This document shows, piece after piece, positions 45,638 to 55,784 of a DNA stretch of 64,000 nt. The stretch spans positions 1-64,000 of the forward strand of contig JAKFVQ010000026.1 of the NCBI GenBank assembly GCA_021732085.1, read 5' to 3'. The DNA is from Candidatus Obscuribacterales bacterium. Lineage in GTDB: Bacteria > Cyanobacteriota > Vampirovibrionia > Obscuribacterales > Obscuribacteraceae. Under the pieces are notes generated by a model. That model was not told the origin of the DNA and did not search any database. It saw nothing but the letters and a program-made list of their open reading frames with translations. Every line of letters begins with the position of its first letter. Position 1 is the first letter of the stretch. Both the position numbers and the translations under genes were made by a program.

Positions 45638-46990
45638 TTAGAATTCAAAGCCAAAACCTCCAGCTACGGCTACATTGCCACCAGATACCATGCTGACGGG
45701 TACGCCAAGTGCAAAGGTACTTTGCCATCTTGCATCGCGTGATCTGTGGGCAAATGATAAGGCTGTTGCAGCCTGCGCACCATAATAACCGCCGCCAATA
45801 TTGACCGTGCTTTTGCCAGGACTGGGACTTCTAATAGTCCCAAGCATCGCAACAGCAGCCGCCACCCCCTGATTTGCACTCTTGCCGACTTGTTGCAATT
45901 CGCGCTGGATTTGCAAATTACTGGCAGCTGTATAACCGATAGCTTGAGCGAATTTATCATTGGTATATTTGTTTGCGCCCGCGATTTGTTGGTTAGTATA
46001 ATTGTAAGCTCCGGCGACCTGCTGATCTGTGTAACTGTTAGCCTGGTTTATTATTTGGGTGGTGTTGCCTCCAATGATGCCACTCAATTGGCTAACATTA
46101 ACACCATCAGTTGGATTCACTCCAGGCGCGACGTTAACCAGCCTTCGCTCATTTCCGGCACTGCCTAGTGAGACCGTATTGGCCTGGTTGGCTTGAGAGT
46201 TAGCACCAATTGCCACACTATTGGCTGCGCTTGCCGTGCTAGCAAATCCATATGCTGAGCTGTTCAATCCTGACGCGCTGCTCTGAGCACCAATGGTAGT
46301 AGCATTATTCGCTCTGGCCGTTGCAGACGTTCCAATTGAAACAGTGTCTGCCACGTTTAGCGAGGTCAGCGCAGTGCCTGCGCCGGCAGTGTTTCCAATC
46401 GACACATTGTTATTGCCATTGATGAACTGCCCAGCTTGAAATCCGAGTCCGATATTGAAATCGCCAGTAGAAGTAAAGCCAGAAAGCACACCGGAGTTTA
46501 CATTTCTGTTTCCAGTAACCAGCTGACCGGCATTTGCGCCAAGAGCCGTGTTGCGTGTTCCGGTCGTTCCCTGTCCAGCAGCATAACCAAAAGCGCTGTT
46601 TCGGACGCCGTCAGTAAAGTCTCCTGAGAACGCTCCGACAGATGTATTCAAATCAGAATTTGTATTGCTGGCTCCTGCGTAAGTCCCGATGGATACTTCG
46701 TATTGACCAGCGGCGGTAGCCCCTTGCCCTACAGAAACTGCGTACTGCCCGTTGGCTGTGGAAGGACCAACCGCCACGCTAGCATCTCCTGCGGCATTGG
46801 CGCCCGTGCCGATTGCTGTAGCATTGGTATTAGTGGCGGTGCTTCCTGGTCCTTGCAAACTTCCAGCCGGATTTGCATTGGGGCTGCTATCCAAACTCAC
46901 CCCTTGTCCAAACGCTGGCATGAGCAAGGTAATTGAGCCTAAACAACACAACGAAAAACAAATTCGGAAGCGATTTCTTATATTGCTCAT
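45638..46990 (-). CDS. YadA-type trimeric autotransporter adhesin
   Basis: About 450 residues from the ATG at 46990 (AGGA 8 bp upstream); an upstream in-frame start at 47041 is less likely. Signal peptide (CFSLCCLGSITLLMPAFG). The head is made of left-handed parallel beta-roll repeats with the SVGxxA/AxG rhythm typical of YadA heads (SVAVGPSTANGQYAVSVGQ, VSIGTSATARANNATTIG). The neck is TVSLGSAGNERRLVNVAPG with DGVNVSQL, followed by a coiled-coil stalk (YTNQQIAGANKYTND) and a C-terminal YadA anchor of four strands ending in FGFEF, an outer-membrane-terminal Phe. It makes a homotrimer on the cell surface (type Vc secretion). Unusually compact stalk. Confidence 0.93.
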   Translation of the reverse strand: MSNIRNRFRICFSLCCLGSITLLMPAFGQGVSLDSSPNANPAGSLQGPGSTATNTNATAIGTGANAAGDASVAVGPSTANGQYAVSVGQGATAAGQYEVSIGTYAGASNTNSDLNTSVGAFSGDFTDGVRNSAFGYAAGQGTTGTRNTALGANAGQLVTGNRNVNSGVLSGFTSTGDFNIGLGFQAGQFINGNNNVSIGNTAGAGTALTSLNVADTVSIGTSATARANNATTIGAQSSASGLNSSAYGFASTASAANSVAIGANSQANQANTVSLGSAGNERRLVNVAPGVNPTDGVNVSQLSGIIGGNTTQIINQANSYTDQQVAGAYNYTNQQIAGANKYTNDKFAQAIGYTAASNLQIQRELQQVGKSANQGVAAAVAMLGTIRSPSPGKSTVNIGGGYYGAQAATALSFAHRSRDARWQSTFALGVPVSMVSGGNVAVAGGFGFEF

Positions 46991-47321
46991 AATGGGATTC
47001 CTAGAAGATAACAACAACAAAGCAGCAATCAATGACCGCATCGCCCATACAAATTGGCGATCCGTGCTTGCCTGAACTTAGTGTCAGCCATCTGATTGCT
47101 GCAGGTAGTCTAATGCACAAGCAAGATTTGTGCCTTAAAAGTTACGTCAAGGCAAAAGGGAGATTTCCGTGAAACATTGGCGTCACGGGAGTTTCGAAAG
47201 GAGCAGCTGCAATTGTCTTAACAACATAAAGGAATAACGATAGTAAGATAAGAGGAACACATTGTGATCACGCCGCTTATCTGCCTAACAGCAGCAGCTG
47301 CTTTCAGCGCTCCTCGACGCC
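46991..47321. other. Intergenic region, nothing clear
   Basis: About 330 bp between two minus-strand genes. It contains a CCGTGA/TCACGG stem at about 47168-47189 without a T-run. No gene seen. Confidence 0.45.
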
Positions 47322-48188
47322 TTACATCGTTCCAGTGGAAGAACGGCTTGCGGTTTGTTGATCAGAGCGATCTTGAGGCTTAGCTTTTGTTGCGTCGAGC
47401 AATGCTCTGGCAAGTCCGATCTGATTGATTTCGTCGAAGTCTTTTACGCTGACGATATTGTATTTGCCTGTTGCGTGCGAAGGCTTTTTATTCAACTCGT
47501 GCTCGAGATTTGATGAACGAATATCGTGCCCGATTTTTAAAAACGTAATTGCGATCTCGTCGGGGCGCTCCATTTGATCGGTTGCTTCGATTATTGCCCG
47601 GCGCAAAGGCAGCTTTGACGTGAGACCGCCATCACTAATCACAACGATCAAGAGAGGACGAGTTACATCGCCAAAACGCGCCTTGTTCGCAAAGTACTGC
47701 TTCAGCTGGGGCTTGATCGCCTTAGCGGCTTGTGTGGTGCCTCTCGGCTTATTGTCCATAAATGCGGCGGTGAGCTCTTCTGCTCCGACGTTTTCATAGA
47801 CCTTAAAATCATCAGAGAACAAGATCAACTTACTTAACGGGAACGACTTTCCACCTATGCGAAAGAGATTCGCAATCTGCTTTTGACACCAGACCCAGCG
47901 GCTCAAGTGACGATCCGGCGGTGTCACTTGAGCCACATCTTCATCACGATCAGGCATTAGGAAGCAATCTTTGCGCTGCATCGACTCTGATTTGTCCACA
48001 ACGAACACAATGTCATAGTTCATCAGTTTCTTGAACTCAGGGTTGACTGATTCATCAGCAACAGGCTCTGGCTGTGGATACATCGTCAGTTGCCCGGCCA
48101 GGCAATCACGCGACATGGTAATTGAGAAAAAAGTGCAGGCAAGCAAAAGCAGCGCCGCCGCCACTTGCGGGGAACTCATCTTGATCAT
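47322..48188 (-). CDS. Secreted VWA-domain protein
   Basis: A 288-residue protein. Signal peptide (AAALLLLACTFFSIT; a Cys at about 29 near the end might allow lipidation, but the lipobox is not canonical). A von Willebrand A domain follows with an intact MIDAS: D65-x-S67-x-S69 (VVDKSES), Thr in PRGTTQAA and Asp in VVISDGG. Such domains bind protein partners through a divalent metal. The C-terminal 30 residues are polar. GAGG lies 9 bp before the ATG. No MoxR-type ATPase is adjacent, so it seems to be a free-standing periplasmic binder. Confidence 0.88.
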   Translation of the reverse strand: MIKMSSPQVAAALLLLACTFFSITMSRDCLAGQLTMYPQPEPVADESVNPEFKKLMNYDIVFVVDKSESMQRKDCFLMPDRDEDVAQVTPPDRHLSRWVWCQKQIANLFRIGGKSFPLSKLILFSDDFKVYENVGAEELTAAFMDNKPRGTTQAAKAIKPQLKQYFANKARFGDVTRPLLIVVISDGGLTSKLPLRRAIIEATDQMERPDEIAITFLKIGHDIRSSNLEHELNKKPSHATGKYNIVSVKDFDEINQIGLARALLDATKAKPQDRSDQQTASRSSTGTM

Positions 48189-49107
48189 CTATATGTACCT
48201 CGGAAGCCTCTGCGGGGGTTCGGGCAATGCGCAATTTAGTCGGCTGCCTGAGAGACTCAAGTCGGGATATGTAAGTTCCTACTTAGTTTCTTAAAAGTGA
48301 CGGATGTTTGGGTTTCAATAGCCGGTCAAAAGCAGACTAAGGTTTAACAGATTGCTAAGTTCACGCCCACGAAATACGCACCACATACGGTATCAGGAAA
48401 AAGAAAAAGAAAAAGAAAAAGAAAAAAAACAGACTGCTCACGTCCGGACAAAAAAAATCAATATAAGTAGCAAAAAGGTTGGAATGCCCGAAAAAATCTC
48501 GTCACAAAAAACTTACCGGACCCAAAATAGGATTCTTCCATGGGCAAGCGCAGAAGATAAGAACATGGATTTAACCGACAACAACCAAAAACAAGTGGCG
48601 ACCACACACAACAGGCTGCGTCCGAGAGCATCTCCCTGGCGCTAACACTGTATGAATGAATGCCCCAGGCGCAACTCTAGTCACCAATTCGGCCGACTGT
48701 AAGTTTAGACAAGAAGAATTCGCAAATGCCCGACCTAAAGATTACGGGCTAATGAAGATGTCTTTTACCGTCTCTGGCAAACAACTCTGATTTCTATTAG
48801 CGAGCCAGCAGGACGCGATGATCTTGGACACTGCGGTGTTGCTTGCGCGAAACATGCCGTCGCGGTCTTTCACAGTTAATGCTGTTGTCTTTAACGAAGG
48901 GATCGCGTCTGTAATTCAGCGATGGAGTCGAGGTGCCCTGAGCGGCACCGCTGCGAAGTATCTCTTCGAGCAAGGCGATGCTAGCATCCTGACGTAAGCA
49001 GTTAGTGATTACGCTACGAAGCGACCTGCTTTTTCTGCGAGTAGGACAAATATGTCCGCGACCAGCTGACATTAATGTGACTCCAAAACTTGAAACCAGA
49101 GAAAATC
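48189..49107. other. Gene-free region, ~920 bp
   Basis: Located between the VWA gene start and the end of the small gene at 49108. It contains the GAAAAA repeat (48397-48429). Two frames (48352-48645 plus, 48797-49072 minus) are open but Arg/Lys-rich with no site or protein-like pattern. The composition is A-rich in the middle. Possibly decayed sequence. Confidence 0.5.
48397..48429 (+). repeat. GAAAAA hexanucleotide repeat
   Basis: Five guanines with period 6 (48397, 48403, 48409, 48415, 48421) separated by A5, ending in A8. This simple-sequence tract lies ~210 bp upstream of the VWA gene start; its length could vary by slippage. Confidence 0.85.
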
Positions 49108-49308
49108 TTACACGACGCTGAGAAATGGTTTTTCCTTAGCGAAAAGTGGGTGGGCAATTGCACCTTCAGCCTCATCAGAAGCCAACTTTTGCTCTCTTTG
49201 GCTGCTCAGGAACAGCCGCATTATTTCGTGCAGTTCTTCTTGCGAAGCGCCTGATTCAGTGAGCTTCCTGAGCCTATGAGAGAGGATCTGGTCAATCTGC
49301 GGAGCCAT
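49108..49308 (-). CDS. Small protein coupled to aminotransferase
   Basis: A 66-residue soluble protein, mostly helical and charged (IDQILSHRLRKLTESG, EELHEIMRLFLSSQREQ). Its ATG overlaps the aminotransferase stop by one base (TAATG), which strongly supports translation. Not recognised; it could be a small subunit or regulator of the aminotransferase. Confidence 0.65.
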   Translation of the reverse strand: MAPQIDQILSHRLRKLTESGASQEELHEIMRLFLSSQREQKLASDEAEGAIAHPLFAKEKPFLSVV

Positions 49309-50639
49309 TATTTCTTCTTTCTTCTCTTTTTAGATTTGCTATCTGCTTCAGCTTTTTCAGCCAAAATACCTTCGAGCGTGTCGACCATGAAATTGATCTG
49401 CGATTCAGTGATGATGAGCGGTGGCTCAATTCTGATGGTGCGGTTCGAGTTCATCGTGCCAGCCACCAGAACGCCTCTGTGGAAAAGCTCGGCTTGGACG
49501 GATTCACGAATGTCTTTGGCTTGGAATTCCAAACCGATTAGCAGACCACGTCCGCGAACATCCATGATGTATTGAGGATATTTTTCTTTGATCTCGTCCA
49601 GCTTGCGCATAAAGTAGTTGCCCATGACTGCAGAACGAGCTGGAAGGTGTTCGTCAACCAGAACTTCAAGCGTAGCTGTGGCGGCAGCACAAGCCAGCGG
49701 GTTACCACCGAAAGTTGAATTATGAATGCTCGGATTCGGCTCAAGCACTTTCCAAATTTTCTTAGTAGCCATGAAGCAGCCGATTGGCATTACTCCACCA
49801 CCGAGAGCTTTGGCAAGGCACATAATATCCGGAACGACGCCTTCGTGTTCGCAAGCAAACATACGACCTGTACGTCCAAGACCAGTTTGTACCTCATCGA
49901 GAATCAGCAGCACGCCTTTTTTCTTGGTCAGGTTGCGCACTTTGCGCAAGTAGCCAACTGGCGGCACGTTGATACCACCCTCTCCTTGAATTGGTTCAAG
50001 GATTACAGCTGCTGTATCTTTAGTGATTGCATCTTCCAGAGCTTTGATATCGCCGAACGGAACGTGCTTGAAACCGTTAAGCAATGGCTCGAATGGTTTA
50101 CGGAAAACATCACGCCCGGTCGCGGAAAGAGCGCCCATGCTGACGCCGTGATAAGCGTTCTTTGTGGAAATGATTTCTGATTTTCCGGTTGCAAGGCGAG
50201 CAAGCTTTAATGCGCCCTCGACTGCCTCGGTACCGCTATTGCAGAAGAACATATATTGAAGGTCGCCTGGCGCCAGCGAAGCCAACTGTTTGGCAAGATT
50301 GGCTGCCCATGGATTCAAGAGCTCCTGGCTGTGCAAGCAAACTTGATCGAGTTGAGCTTTCACAGCTTCGATTACACGTGGATGGCGGTGACCGACGTTG
50401 AAGATTCCGAAACCACCGAGGCAATCTAAGTAGCGTTTTCCGTGATTATCGAAGGTATAAACGCCTTGATCTCTGAACTCAACTGCGCCTTCCGCTCCTG
50501 CGAGCTTTTGCGAATAAGCGGTGTTCAGGTGATTGATTGAATTCTCGAGACAATTCTCGGCAATGCGCTCGTAATGCTCAGGTCCATAATTGACTCTGGT
50601 AAATTTCTTTGCAGTTACTCTGCGTTTATAAACGGCCAT
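49308..50639 (-). CDS. Class-III PLP aminotransferase (putrescine/ornithine type)
   Basis: A 443-residue fold-type-I enzyme. PLP-phosphate site [12 protein letters not shown], stacking region [13 protein letters not shown] (249-252) contacting the pyridine, and Schiff-base lysine K277 ([14 protein letters not shown]). The length, the ~45-residue N-terminal extension ([17 protein letters not shown]) and the HSQELLNPW segment are closer to putrescine aminotransferase (PatA/YgjG) and ornithine aminotransferases than to short ArgD. A Lys/Arg tail ends the chain. It may feed polyamine or GABA metabolism; a divergent spermidine-synthase-like gene lies 4 kb away. Substrate not certain. Confidence 0.88.
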   Translation of the reverse strand: MAVYKRRVTAKKFTRVNYGPEHYERIAENCLENSINHLNTAYSQKLAGAEGAVEFRDQGVYTFDNHGKRYLDCLGGFGIFNVGHRHPRVIEAVKAQLDQVCLHSQELLNPWAANLAKQLASLAPGDLQYMFFCNSGTEAVEGALKLARLATGKSEIISTKNAYHGVSMGALSATGRDVFRKPFEPLLNGFKHVPFGDIKALEDAITKDTAAVILEPIQGEGGINVPPVGYLRKVRNLTKKKGVLLILDEVQTGLGRTGRMFACEHEGVVPDIMCLAKALGGGVMPIGCFMATKKIWKVLEPNPSIHNSTFGGNPLACAAATATLEVLVDEHLPARSAVMGNYFMRKLDEIKEKYPQYIMDVRGRGLLIGLEFQAKDIRESVQAELFHRGVLVAGTMNSNRTIRIEPPLIITESQINFMVDTLEGILAEKAEADSKSKKRRKKK

Positions 50640-51787
50640 GACAGCTCACCACTTTTTTCTATTTGATGTATTGACGGAACATTTCCAAATTTGTGCTCAC
50701 AGCGAAGCTCGACTTAGATAAAAGTCGCCGCCTCCGAATCGAATACAAACGAGCCTAAGCCTCTGTTCGGGCATTCTTTTCGAATTTCAATTTTGATGCT
50801 GAAAAAGCTGTGCGGTAACCGGACTGGTGACGCTAACCAAATTTCTGTGCGTTTGTCTTCTTGTTACTCATATGCACCTTACAGAACTGGCTCTCGGCGA
50901 GGGCTTTCTGTTTTCTATTGCTTTATATTTACAATGTACACGAATAGACCCATCGCGGGCAATGTGCAACCTGTCCAAAAAATGAATCAAGAAATTCGCC
51001 ACTCTGTCTAAAAACTTGCGGCCCATTCTGTAGCAAGGGTTTTGAGCGTCGTCTTTTTAGAGCATTTTCGAAATTTCCGCTAATCCTGCATTTTTCTCAC
51101 GCCAAGACCTGCTTTATTAGCCGCGACTCACTGTGCGTTTATGCAGTCGAGATCGAATAAGCCTGCGGAAAATATAGAACAGGCTCTAACGCCGCGCTTT
51201 ATGAGACACGACCAATTATCTGATCTTTGAAAACTCCGACTCTATATAAGAAGTGACCACGCACGATAAGCAGTATTAAAGGCAGCTCAGAACGGGATAT
51301 CGGACGCAGATACAAGCTGCGTTTTTCGCTGAGTCCGATCTAATAAACAGGGGCTAAACCGTTACGGGGAGCCTGACAGCAAGGATCGAAATTTATACCA
51401 AATCAGCCATCAAAACACACATTAATCTGTATCCGAATCCAGGCGAACAAATAGCGGCAAAATATCCAAACCAAGCGCCCGTTTTGCATTTCAAACCCGA
51501 CAGGAGCAAAACGCGAATTCCAGCTCGAGTCCATCTATTAATAGAAGGGGGGCGAAAAATCACCAATAGGCTACGAATGATGCGCCGCAAGGAAGAACCA
51601 CCAAAGCTTACAAGACAAGCAAACGCCAGGCAGGAACGCCCAAGACAGAATCAAAGAGTACCTAAAATTCGATTCATAAGGGCGCATAACTGCTACATGG
51701 TTTTGGCGAATGTGAGTTGTCATCCTGCATAATTGGAGACTAAGCGCTCGCATTTTATAGATGGGCAGAAATACAACAGGAGAACTG
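50640..51787. other. Gene-free region, ~1.1 kb, with a structured segment
   Basis: Divergent region between the aminotransferase and the TPR gene. Short frames lack sites. A segment at 51299-51339 folds as ATCGGAC/GTCCGAT enclosing GCAG/CTGC. It is preceded by TATATAA near 51243, and GGGGCTAAACC and ACGGGGAGCC follow. Possibly a long leader of the TPR gene or a small RNA; no known riboswitch class is recognised. Confidence 0.4.
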
Positions 51788-53944
51788 ATGAAGCGGCTAA
51801 TTCTCGCACTGGCACTCACCCTGCCTTTAACATCAATAGTTTCCACTCCCGTAAATGCCGGAACACCGATGCCGAAGCAACTCCTTGATAAGTATTATCA
51901 GGGGGTTGCCTTCTTCAAAGCCGGCGATCTCGAAAATGCCATCATCCAGTTCCGGGCCGTTGCACTGAGCATGCCTGAAGATCCGTTGATTCACATAAGC
52001 CTGGCATCAGCGCTACAACAGCATGGAGACGTTGAGGACGCAATCGCTGAATATAAGCGCGCCATCACCTTGCGTCCTTATGACGCTTTCGCTCGCGAAA
52101 GTCTTGGACTTTTGCTGCAATCACAAGGGCAGACTGCCGAAGCTATTAATCAGTACAACGAAGCCGTAAAGCTGCGCCCTGACGTTCCGCTTTTGCGTAT
52201 GAATCTCGGCATAGCATCTCGCATCAACGGAGACCTGGATACGGCCATTGCCCAACTGCAACAAGTCGTGCAGGCATATCCGGATAATTTGAAAGCCCGT
52301 TCACAGCTAGCAGCCAGCTTTCAGGACAAAGGGCAATATCAACAAGCCATCAACGAATATCAGCAAGTCATTGTGCACGACCCTAACAATTTCTCGTTGC
52401 ACTACAACATGGCATCAGCAATGATGGCGATGAAAAATTTCCCGGGAGCCACTGCAGAACTGAAGAAAGCAATCTCAATCGACTCAACCGTTGCCGAGAC
52501 ACATGCGACCCTAGCGCGATGTTTATCGGCCCAAGGACTGATTAAAGATGCCAGCGCTTCATTGCGCAACGCTATTGCGCTGAAGCCAGACAACGCAGAA
52601 TGGCACGCCCAGCTTGGAGGCTTGTTATACAAACAGAAAGACATTAAGAACGCGGGCGATGAGTTCCAAGCTGCAGTGCGCATTAATCCGAAGGATATGG
52701 ACAGCTTGTACAGCCTCGGCTTTATCCAACAATTGCAAGGCAACCTCGACAGCGCTCAAACTGCGTATGTACAGGTAATCGCTGCCAATCCAAAAAACGT
52801 AAGCGCCCACTACAACTTAGGAATCATCAAGCAAGTCAATAAACAGCTGGGTGATGCCGAGCAAGAGTTCAAAACGGTTTTGACGCTGAATCCGGAAGAC
52901 GGCGCCGCGATGATCAACCTTGGAAGAACCTATTTGATGGGTGGCAATGTTCAGCAATCGATTGAATATTATCGTCAGGGTCTCAGCCTTGTTACCAACG
53001 ATCCAGGCGCTTATGTCGAGCTGGGAACAGCACTGCTGAAGACCAAAGATCTAATCGGTGCACGTTCTGCGTTAGAGGCTGCACTCAACCTCAATCCGGA
53101 TCTCAAACAAGCGCAGCTTACGCTAGCGGCAGTCGAGGCGCAAAGCGGCAATTTCACAAAAGCCGAGTCGATGCTGCGCAGACTGCTTGCAAACAATCCT
53201 GATGACATAGACATTTTGGAAGACCTGGCTGAGAACCTGGATGATCAAAACAAAACGGAAGAGTGCATATCGCTGTATCAACGAATCGTCCAGTTAAAGC
53301 CGCGCGATCCCGATGCATTCAACTCGCTGGGTTTGGCACTGCAGAAGCATAACGATTTGAATGCTGCAATGTCGATGTTTCGCAAAGCCTCAGAAATTAA
53401 CCCCAAGTTCATTGATGCTCATGTGAACATCGGCAATATCTATCTGTCGCAGCAGAATTATCCGGAAGCAGTTCGAGAATATCAGCAAGCTGTTGACCTG
53501 GATCCGCAGAGCACAATGGCACACTACAATCTTGGATTAGCTCTGGTTGGCTCGAACGATGTTGAAGGCGCCTTGGCTCAGTACCAGGAAACACTAAAGA
53601 TCGACGCAAAATATGCTGCCGCTTATTATGCAATGGGCATTTTATACATGAAGCAAAACAATGACGCCGATGCAATCAGTTCATTCGAGAATTATCTGGG
53701 TATCGCCCCATCAGGGCCGTACAGCCAGCAATCAAGGGACAATCTGAGCAAGCTCAAGCCGGCAGCACCGATGCAACTTGATGCAAATTCCCAGACCGGC
53801 GTACCAGACCCGGGTTCGGTTACACAGCCATCGGCAAATAGCGCTCCACCTGTTGCACCACCAATCACCGGAGCCCCCAATGGCGCACCGCAGGCAGCAC
53901 CACCAATTCAATCAGGAGTCGCACCGCCAGGAGCGGTCTACTAA
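51788..53944 (+). CDS. Large secreted TPR-array protein
   Basis: About 718 residues from the ATG at 51788, which has AGGAGAACTG directly upstream (the frame runs 27 bp further). Signal peptide RLILALALTLPLTSIVS, cleavage near VNA. At least fifteen canonical 34-residue TPRs occupy residues ~25-650, many with the W/L-G-Y-A-F-A-P signature (FKAGDLENAIIQFRAVALSMP, with AxxxxxxALxxxP). A Pro/Ala/Gly-rich tail (PPVAPPITGAPNGAP) follows. A superhelix this long would be a periplasmic scaffold, of the kind seen in polysaccharide-export or cell-surface assembly systems. The GT39-like gene follows after 3 bp. Confidence 0.9.
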   Translation: MKRLILALALTLPLTSIVSTPVNAGTPMPKQLLDKYYQGVAFFKAGDLENAIIQFRAVALSMPEDPLIHISLASALQQHGDVEDAIAEYKRAITLRPYDAFARESLGLLLQSQGQTAEAINQYNEAVKLRPDVPLLRMNLGIASRINGDLDTAIAQLQQVVQAYPDNLKARSQLAASFQDKGQYQQAINEYQQVIVHDPNNFSLHYNMASAMMAMKNFPGATAELKKAISIDSTVAETHATLARCLSAQGLIKDASASLRNAIALKPDNAEWHAQLGGLLYKQKDIKNAGDEFQAAVRINPKDMDSLYSLGFIQQLQGNLDSAQTAYVQVIAANPKNVSAHYNLGIIKQVNKQLGDAEQEFKTVLTLNPEDGAAMINLGRTYLMGGNVQQSIEYYRQGLSLVTNDPGAYVELGTALLKTKDLIGARSALEAALNLNPDLKQAQLTLAAVEAQSGNFTKAESMLRRLLANNPDDIDILEDLAENLDDQNKTEECISLYQRIVQLKPRDPDAFNSLGLALQKHNDLNAAMSMFRKASEINPKFIDAHVNIGNIYLSQQNYPEAVREYQQAVDLDPQSTMAHYNLGLALVGSNDVEGALAQYQETLKIDAKYAAAYYAMGILYMKQNNDADAISSFENYLGIAPSGPYSQQSRDNLSKLKPAAPMQLDANSQTGVPDPGSVTQPSANSAPPVAPPITGAPNGAPQAAPPIQSGVAPPGAVY

Positions 53945-53947
53945 AAG

Positions 53948-55753
53948 TTGGCTAGCAACAAAAAAGACGAGCCCCTGGCTGTAAAAGATCAGCTTGCCGA
54001 AATGCCGGCAGGAGGTCAGGAGACGCTGACAACAACAGTTACGACAAAGTCAAAAGACGAGCGCGCGAAGTACTTCTGGCCGGCTCTAGTTTTGTTTGCT
54101 GGTATCATTTCCTATATTCCCTGGCTGGGCTCATATGGTCCGCTCGATCCAACGGATAGCTTTTTCCTTGAATCCGGTCGCGAGTCCATCGAACTCAATC
54201 AATATCTTCTTCCCCTGAATAACTATGTCCCCTGGCTAGACAAACCAATTCTTTTCTTCTGGTTGGTGGCCGGTTCATACAAGCTCTTCGGAATAAATGT
54301 ATTTGCAGGAAGGTTGCCGGCAGCTCTGTCTGCAATTCTTGCAGGACTGGTAATCTATGCCGGTTGCAGACCGACGCTCAGTCGCAGTGTTGCGGCACTT
54401 GCTGCAATTGTCTTTTTAGCTAATCCCTTAAGTTCGATTATTGGCCATGTCTGCTTGACCGATATGACATTGTGCTTGTTTCTCACAGGCGCCATCCTCT
54501 TCCTCTTTAAGGGCAGCAGATATGGCTCTACAAGGGACCTGCTCATCGGATACACAAGCTTAGGTCTTGCAGTTCTGAATAAAGGACCGATCGCGATCAT
54601 TCTTTGCGGTTTAGCGTTTTTGCCATACTTCCTTTCAATTTCGAAGGGATTAAGAGATTTCGGAAATAACGTCCTATCAATCAAACCCTTAATTGGGATA
54701 GGCATCGTCCTCTTGTTGAACCTGCCCTGGTACATTGCTGCAGCGATGGCAACAAACGGCAAGTTCTTGCACACCTTCTTTTGGGAGCAGAACTTTGGTC
54801 GAATGATGGGGACGGTAAATCACCAGGGACCATTCTGGTTCTACATTCCGGTGTATTTCTGCGGGTTGTTTCCCTGGTCATTGTTGAGCTTGTCCGCACC
54901 GGGAATTTTTAAGTGCGCATGGAAAGGCTTTGCGCCTTTCAAAAAAGCAGCAAATGGGAGCGCAGGTCAGCCCACTTCAAATGGGAGCGCGGACTTCCAG
55001 TCCGCTTCGAATGCAGCAAAACGAGTCGAAGCACGCCCCCTGCACAACACGGCGGCATTCATCCGCCTATGCACCACTTGGTTCATCACCGTAATCACTC
55101 TCTTTTCGATTATCAAAACAAAGCTCCCAACCTACATACTCCCGGCAATTCCCGCCTTTGCAATGCTTGTTGCAATTCAACTCCCATACTTTTTCCGCTT
55201 AAGCCTCAAACGCAAAGTTGTCCCCGCGGTACTGATTTCCCTCGTGATAACTGTCGGCATCACCATCTCCCCGTTAGTTCTTAAAGGCTACATCAAAGAA
55301 ATCGCTACCTCAAGCATGTGGTTGATTGGCCCCATAGCTTTACTGCTCTCTGTTTTTTGGTCAGGCTTAGTGCAAAAACGAACACGACGAACAACCGTAG
55401 CGCTGTCCGCGTGCGCGATGCTTGCCTGCGGAATTGTAGTGCCAAAGGGCTTGAAAGTTTTCTACAAGGAGCGGCAAGTTGGCTTCTCCGAACTTGTCCT
55501 CACAGCCAAAGAAGCAAATGCGAGCATCGCAATGATTTCGGCAGAAGAACCATCTGTTCCTTGGCTAACACATAAGCCGGTATCGCGCTTGATGTCAGAC
55601 GTGGATGCAAAAGAGTTTTTAGCCAAACGACCCGCGCCGCACTACGTCTTGATCCCTCGTGAAATGCTTCCCAGGCTAGACTGGTTTCCCGCCGGTTCCA
55701 CATACATTGCAGAAAGCCGAAAGTGGCACCTGTACTCGGTAAAAGCTCAATAG
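53948..55753 (+). CDS. GT39/ArnT-like membrane glycosyltransferase
   Basis: A 601-residue polytopic protein. The first lumenal loop has the PMT/ArnT acidic signature DPTDSFFLESGRE and the YVPWLDKPILFFWLVAGSY segment typical of polyprenyl-phosphate-sugar-dependent transferases. About 10-12 TM helices and a ~100-residue C-terminal periplasmic domain complete it. Probable role: transfer of a lipid-linked sugar to lipid A, protein or glycolipid. The start is TTG 53948, 3 bp after the TPR gene; ATG 54002 is possible. Residues ~336-356 (NGSAGQP..., NGSADFQSASN) are translated from two repeat units inserted in a loop without breaking the frame. Confidence 0.85.
   Translation: MASNKKDEPLAVKDQLAEMPAGGQETLTTTVTTKSKDERAKYFWPALVLFAGIISYIPWLGSYGPLDPTDSFFLESGRESIELNQYLLPLNNYVPWLDKPILFFWLVAGSYKLFGINVFAGRLPAALSAILAGLVIYAGCRPTLSRSVAALAAIVFLANPLSSIIGHVCLTDMTLCLFLTGAILFLFKGSRYGSTRDLLIGYTSLGLAVLNKGPIAIILCGLAFLPYFLSISKGLRDFGNNVLSIKPLIGIGIVLLLNLPWYIAAAMATNGKFLHTFFWEQNFGRMMGTVNHQGPFWFYIPVYFCGLFPWSLLSLSAPGIFKCAWKGFAPFKKAANGSAGQPTSNGSADFQSASNAAKRVEARPLHNTAAFIRLCTTWFITVITLFSIIKTKLPTYILPAIPAFAMLVAIQLPYFFRLSLKRKVVPAVLISLVITVGITISPLVLKGYIKEIATSSMWLIGPIALLLSVFWSGLVQKRTRRTTVALSACAMLACGIVVPKGLKVFYKERQVGFSELVLTAKEANASIAMISAEEPSVPWLTHKPVSRLMSDVDAKEFLAKRPAPHYVLIPREMLPRLDWFPAGSTYIAESRKWHLYSVKAQ
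54953..55011 (+). repeat. Two palindromic repeat units inside the glycosyltransferase gene
   Basis: Unit 1 (54953-54980) is degenerate; unit 2 (54981-55011) has stem GCGGAC/GTCCGC (54989-54994 with 55000-55005) around TTCCA. Each starts AATGGGAGCGC or ATGGGAGCGC, and unit 2 ends TTCGAA. Same family as 5913-5943, with compensatory stem changes. Confidence 0.75.
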
Positions 55754-55784
55754 AACTGAAGGCAACAGATCTCAAGGAAGTGCG

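Noticed and set aside
48352-49072. Two open frames (97 and 91 codons) in the gap upstream of the VWA gene
   Set aside because: Lys/Arg-rich, no ribosome-binding site, one built on the GAAAAA repeat; they look like chance frames.
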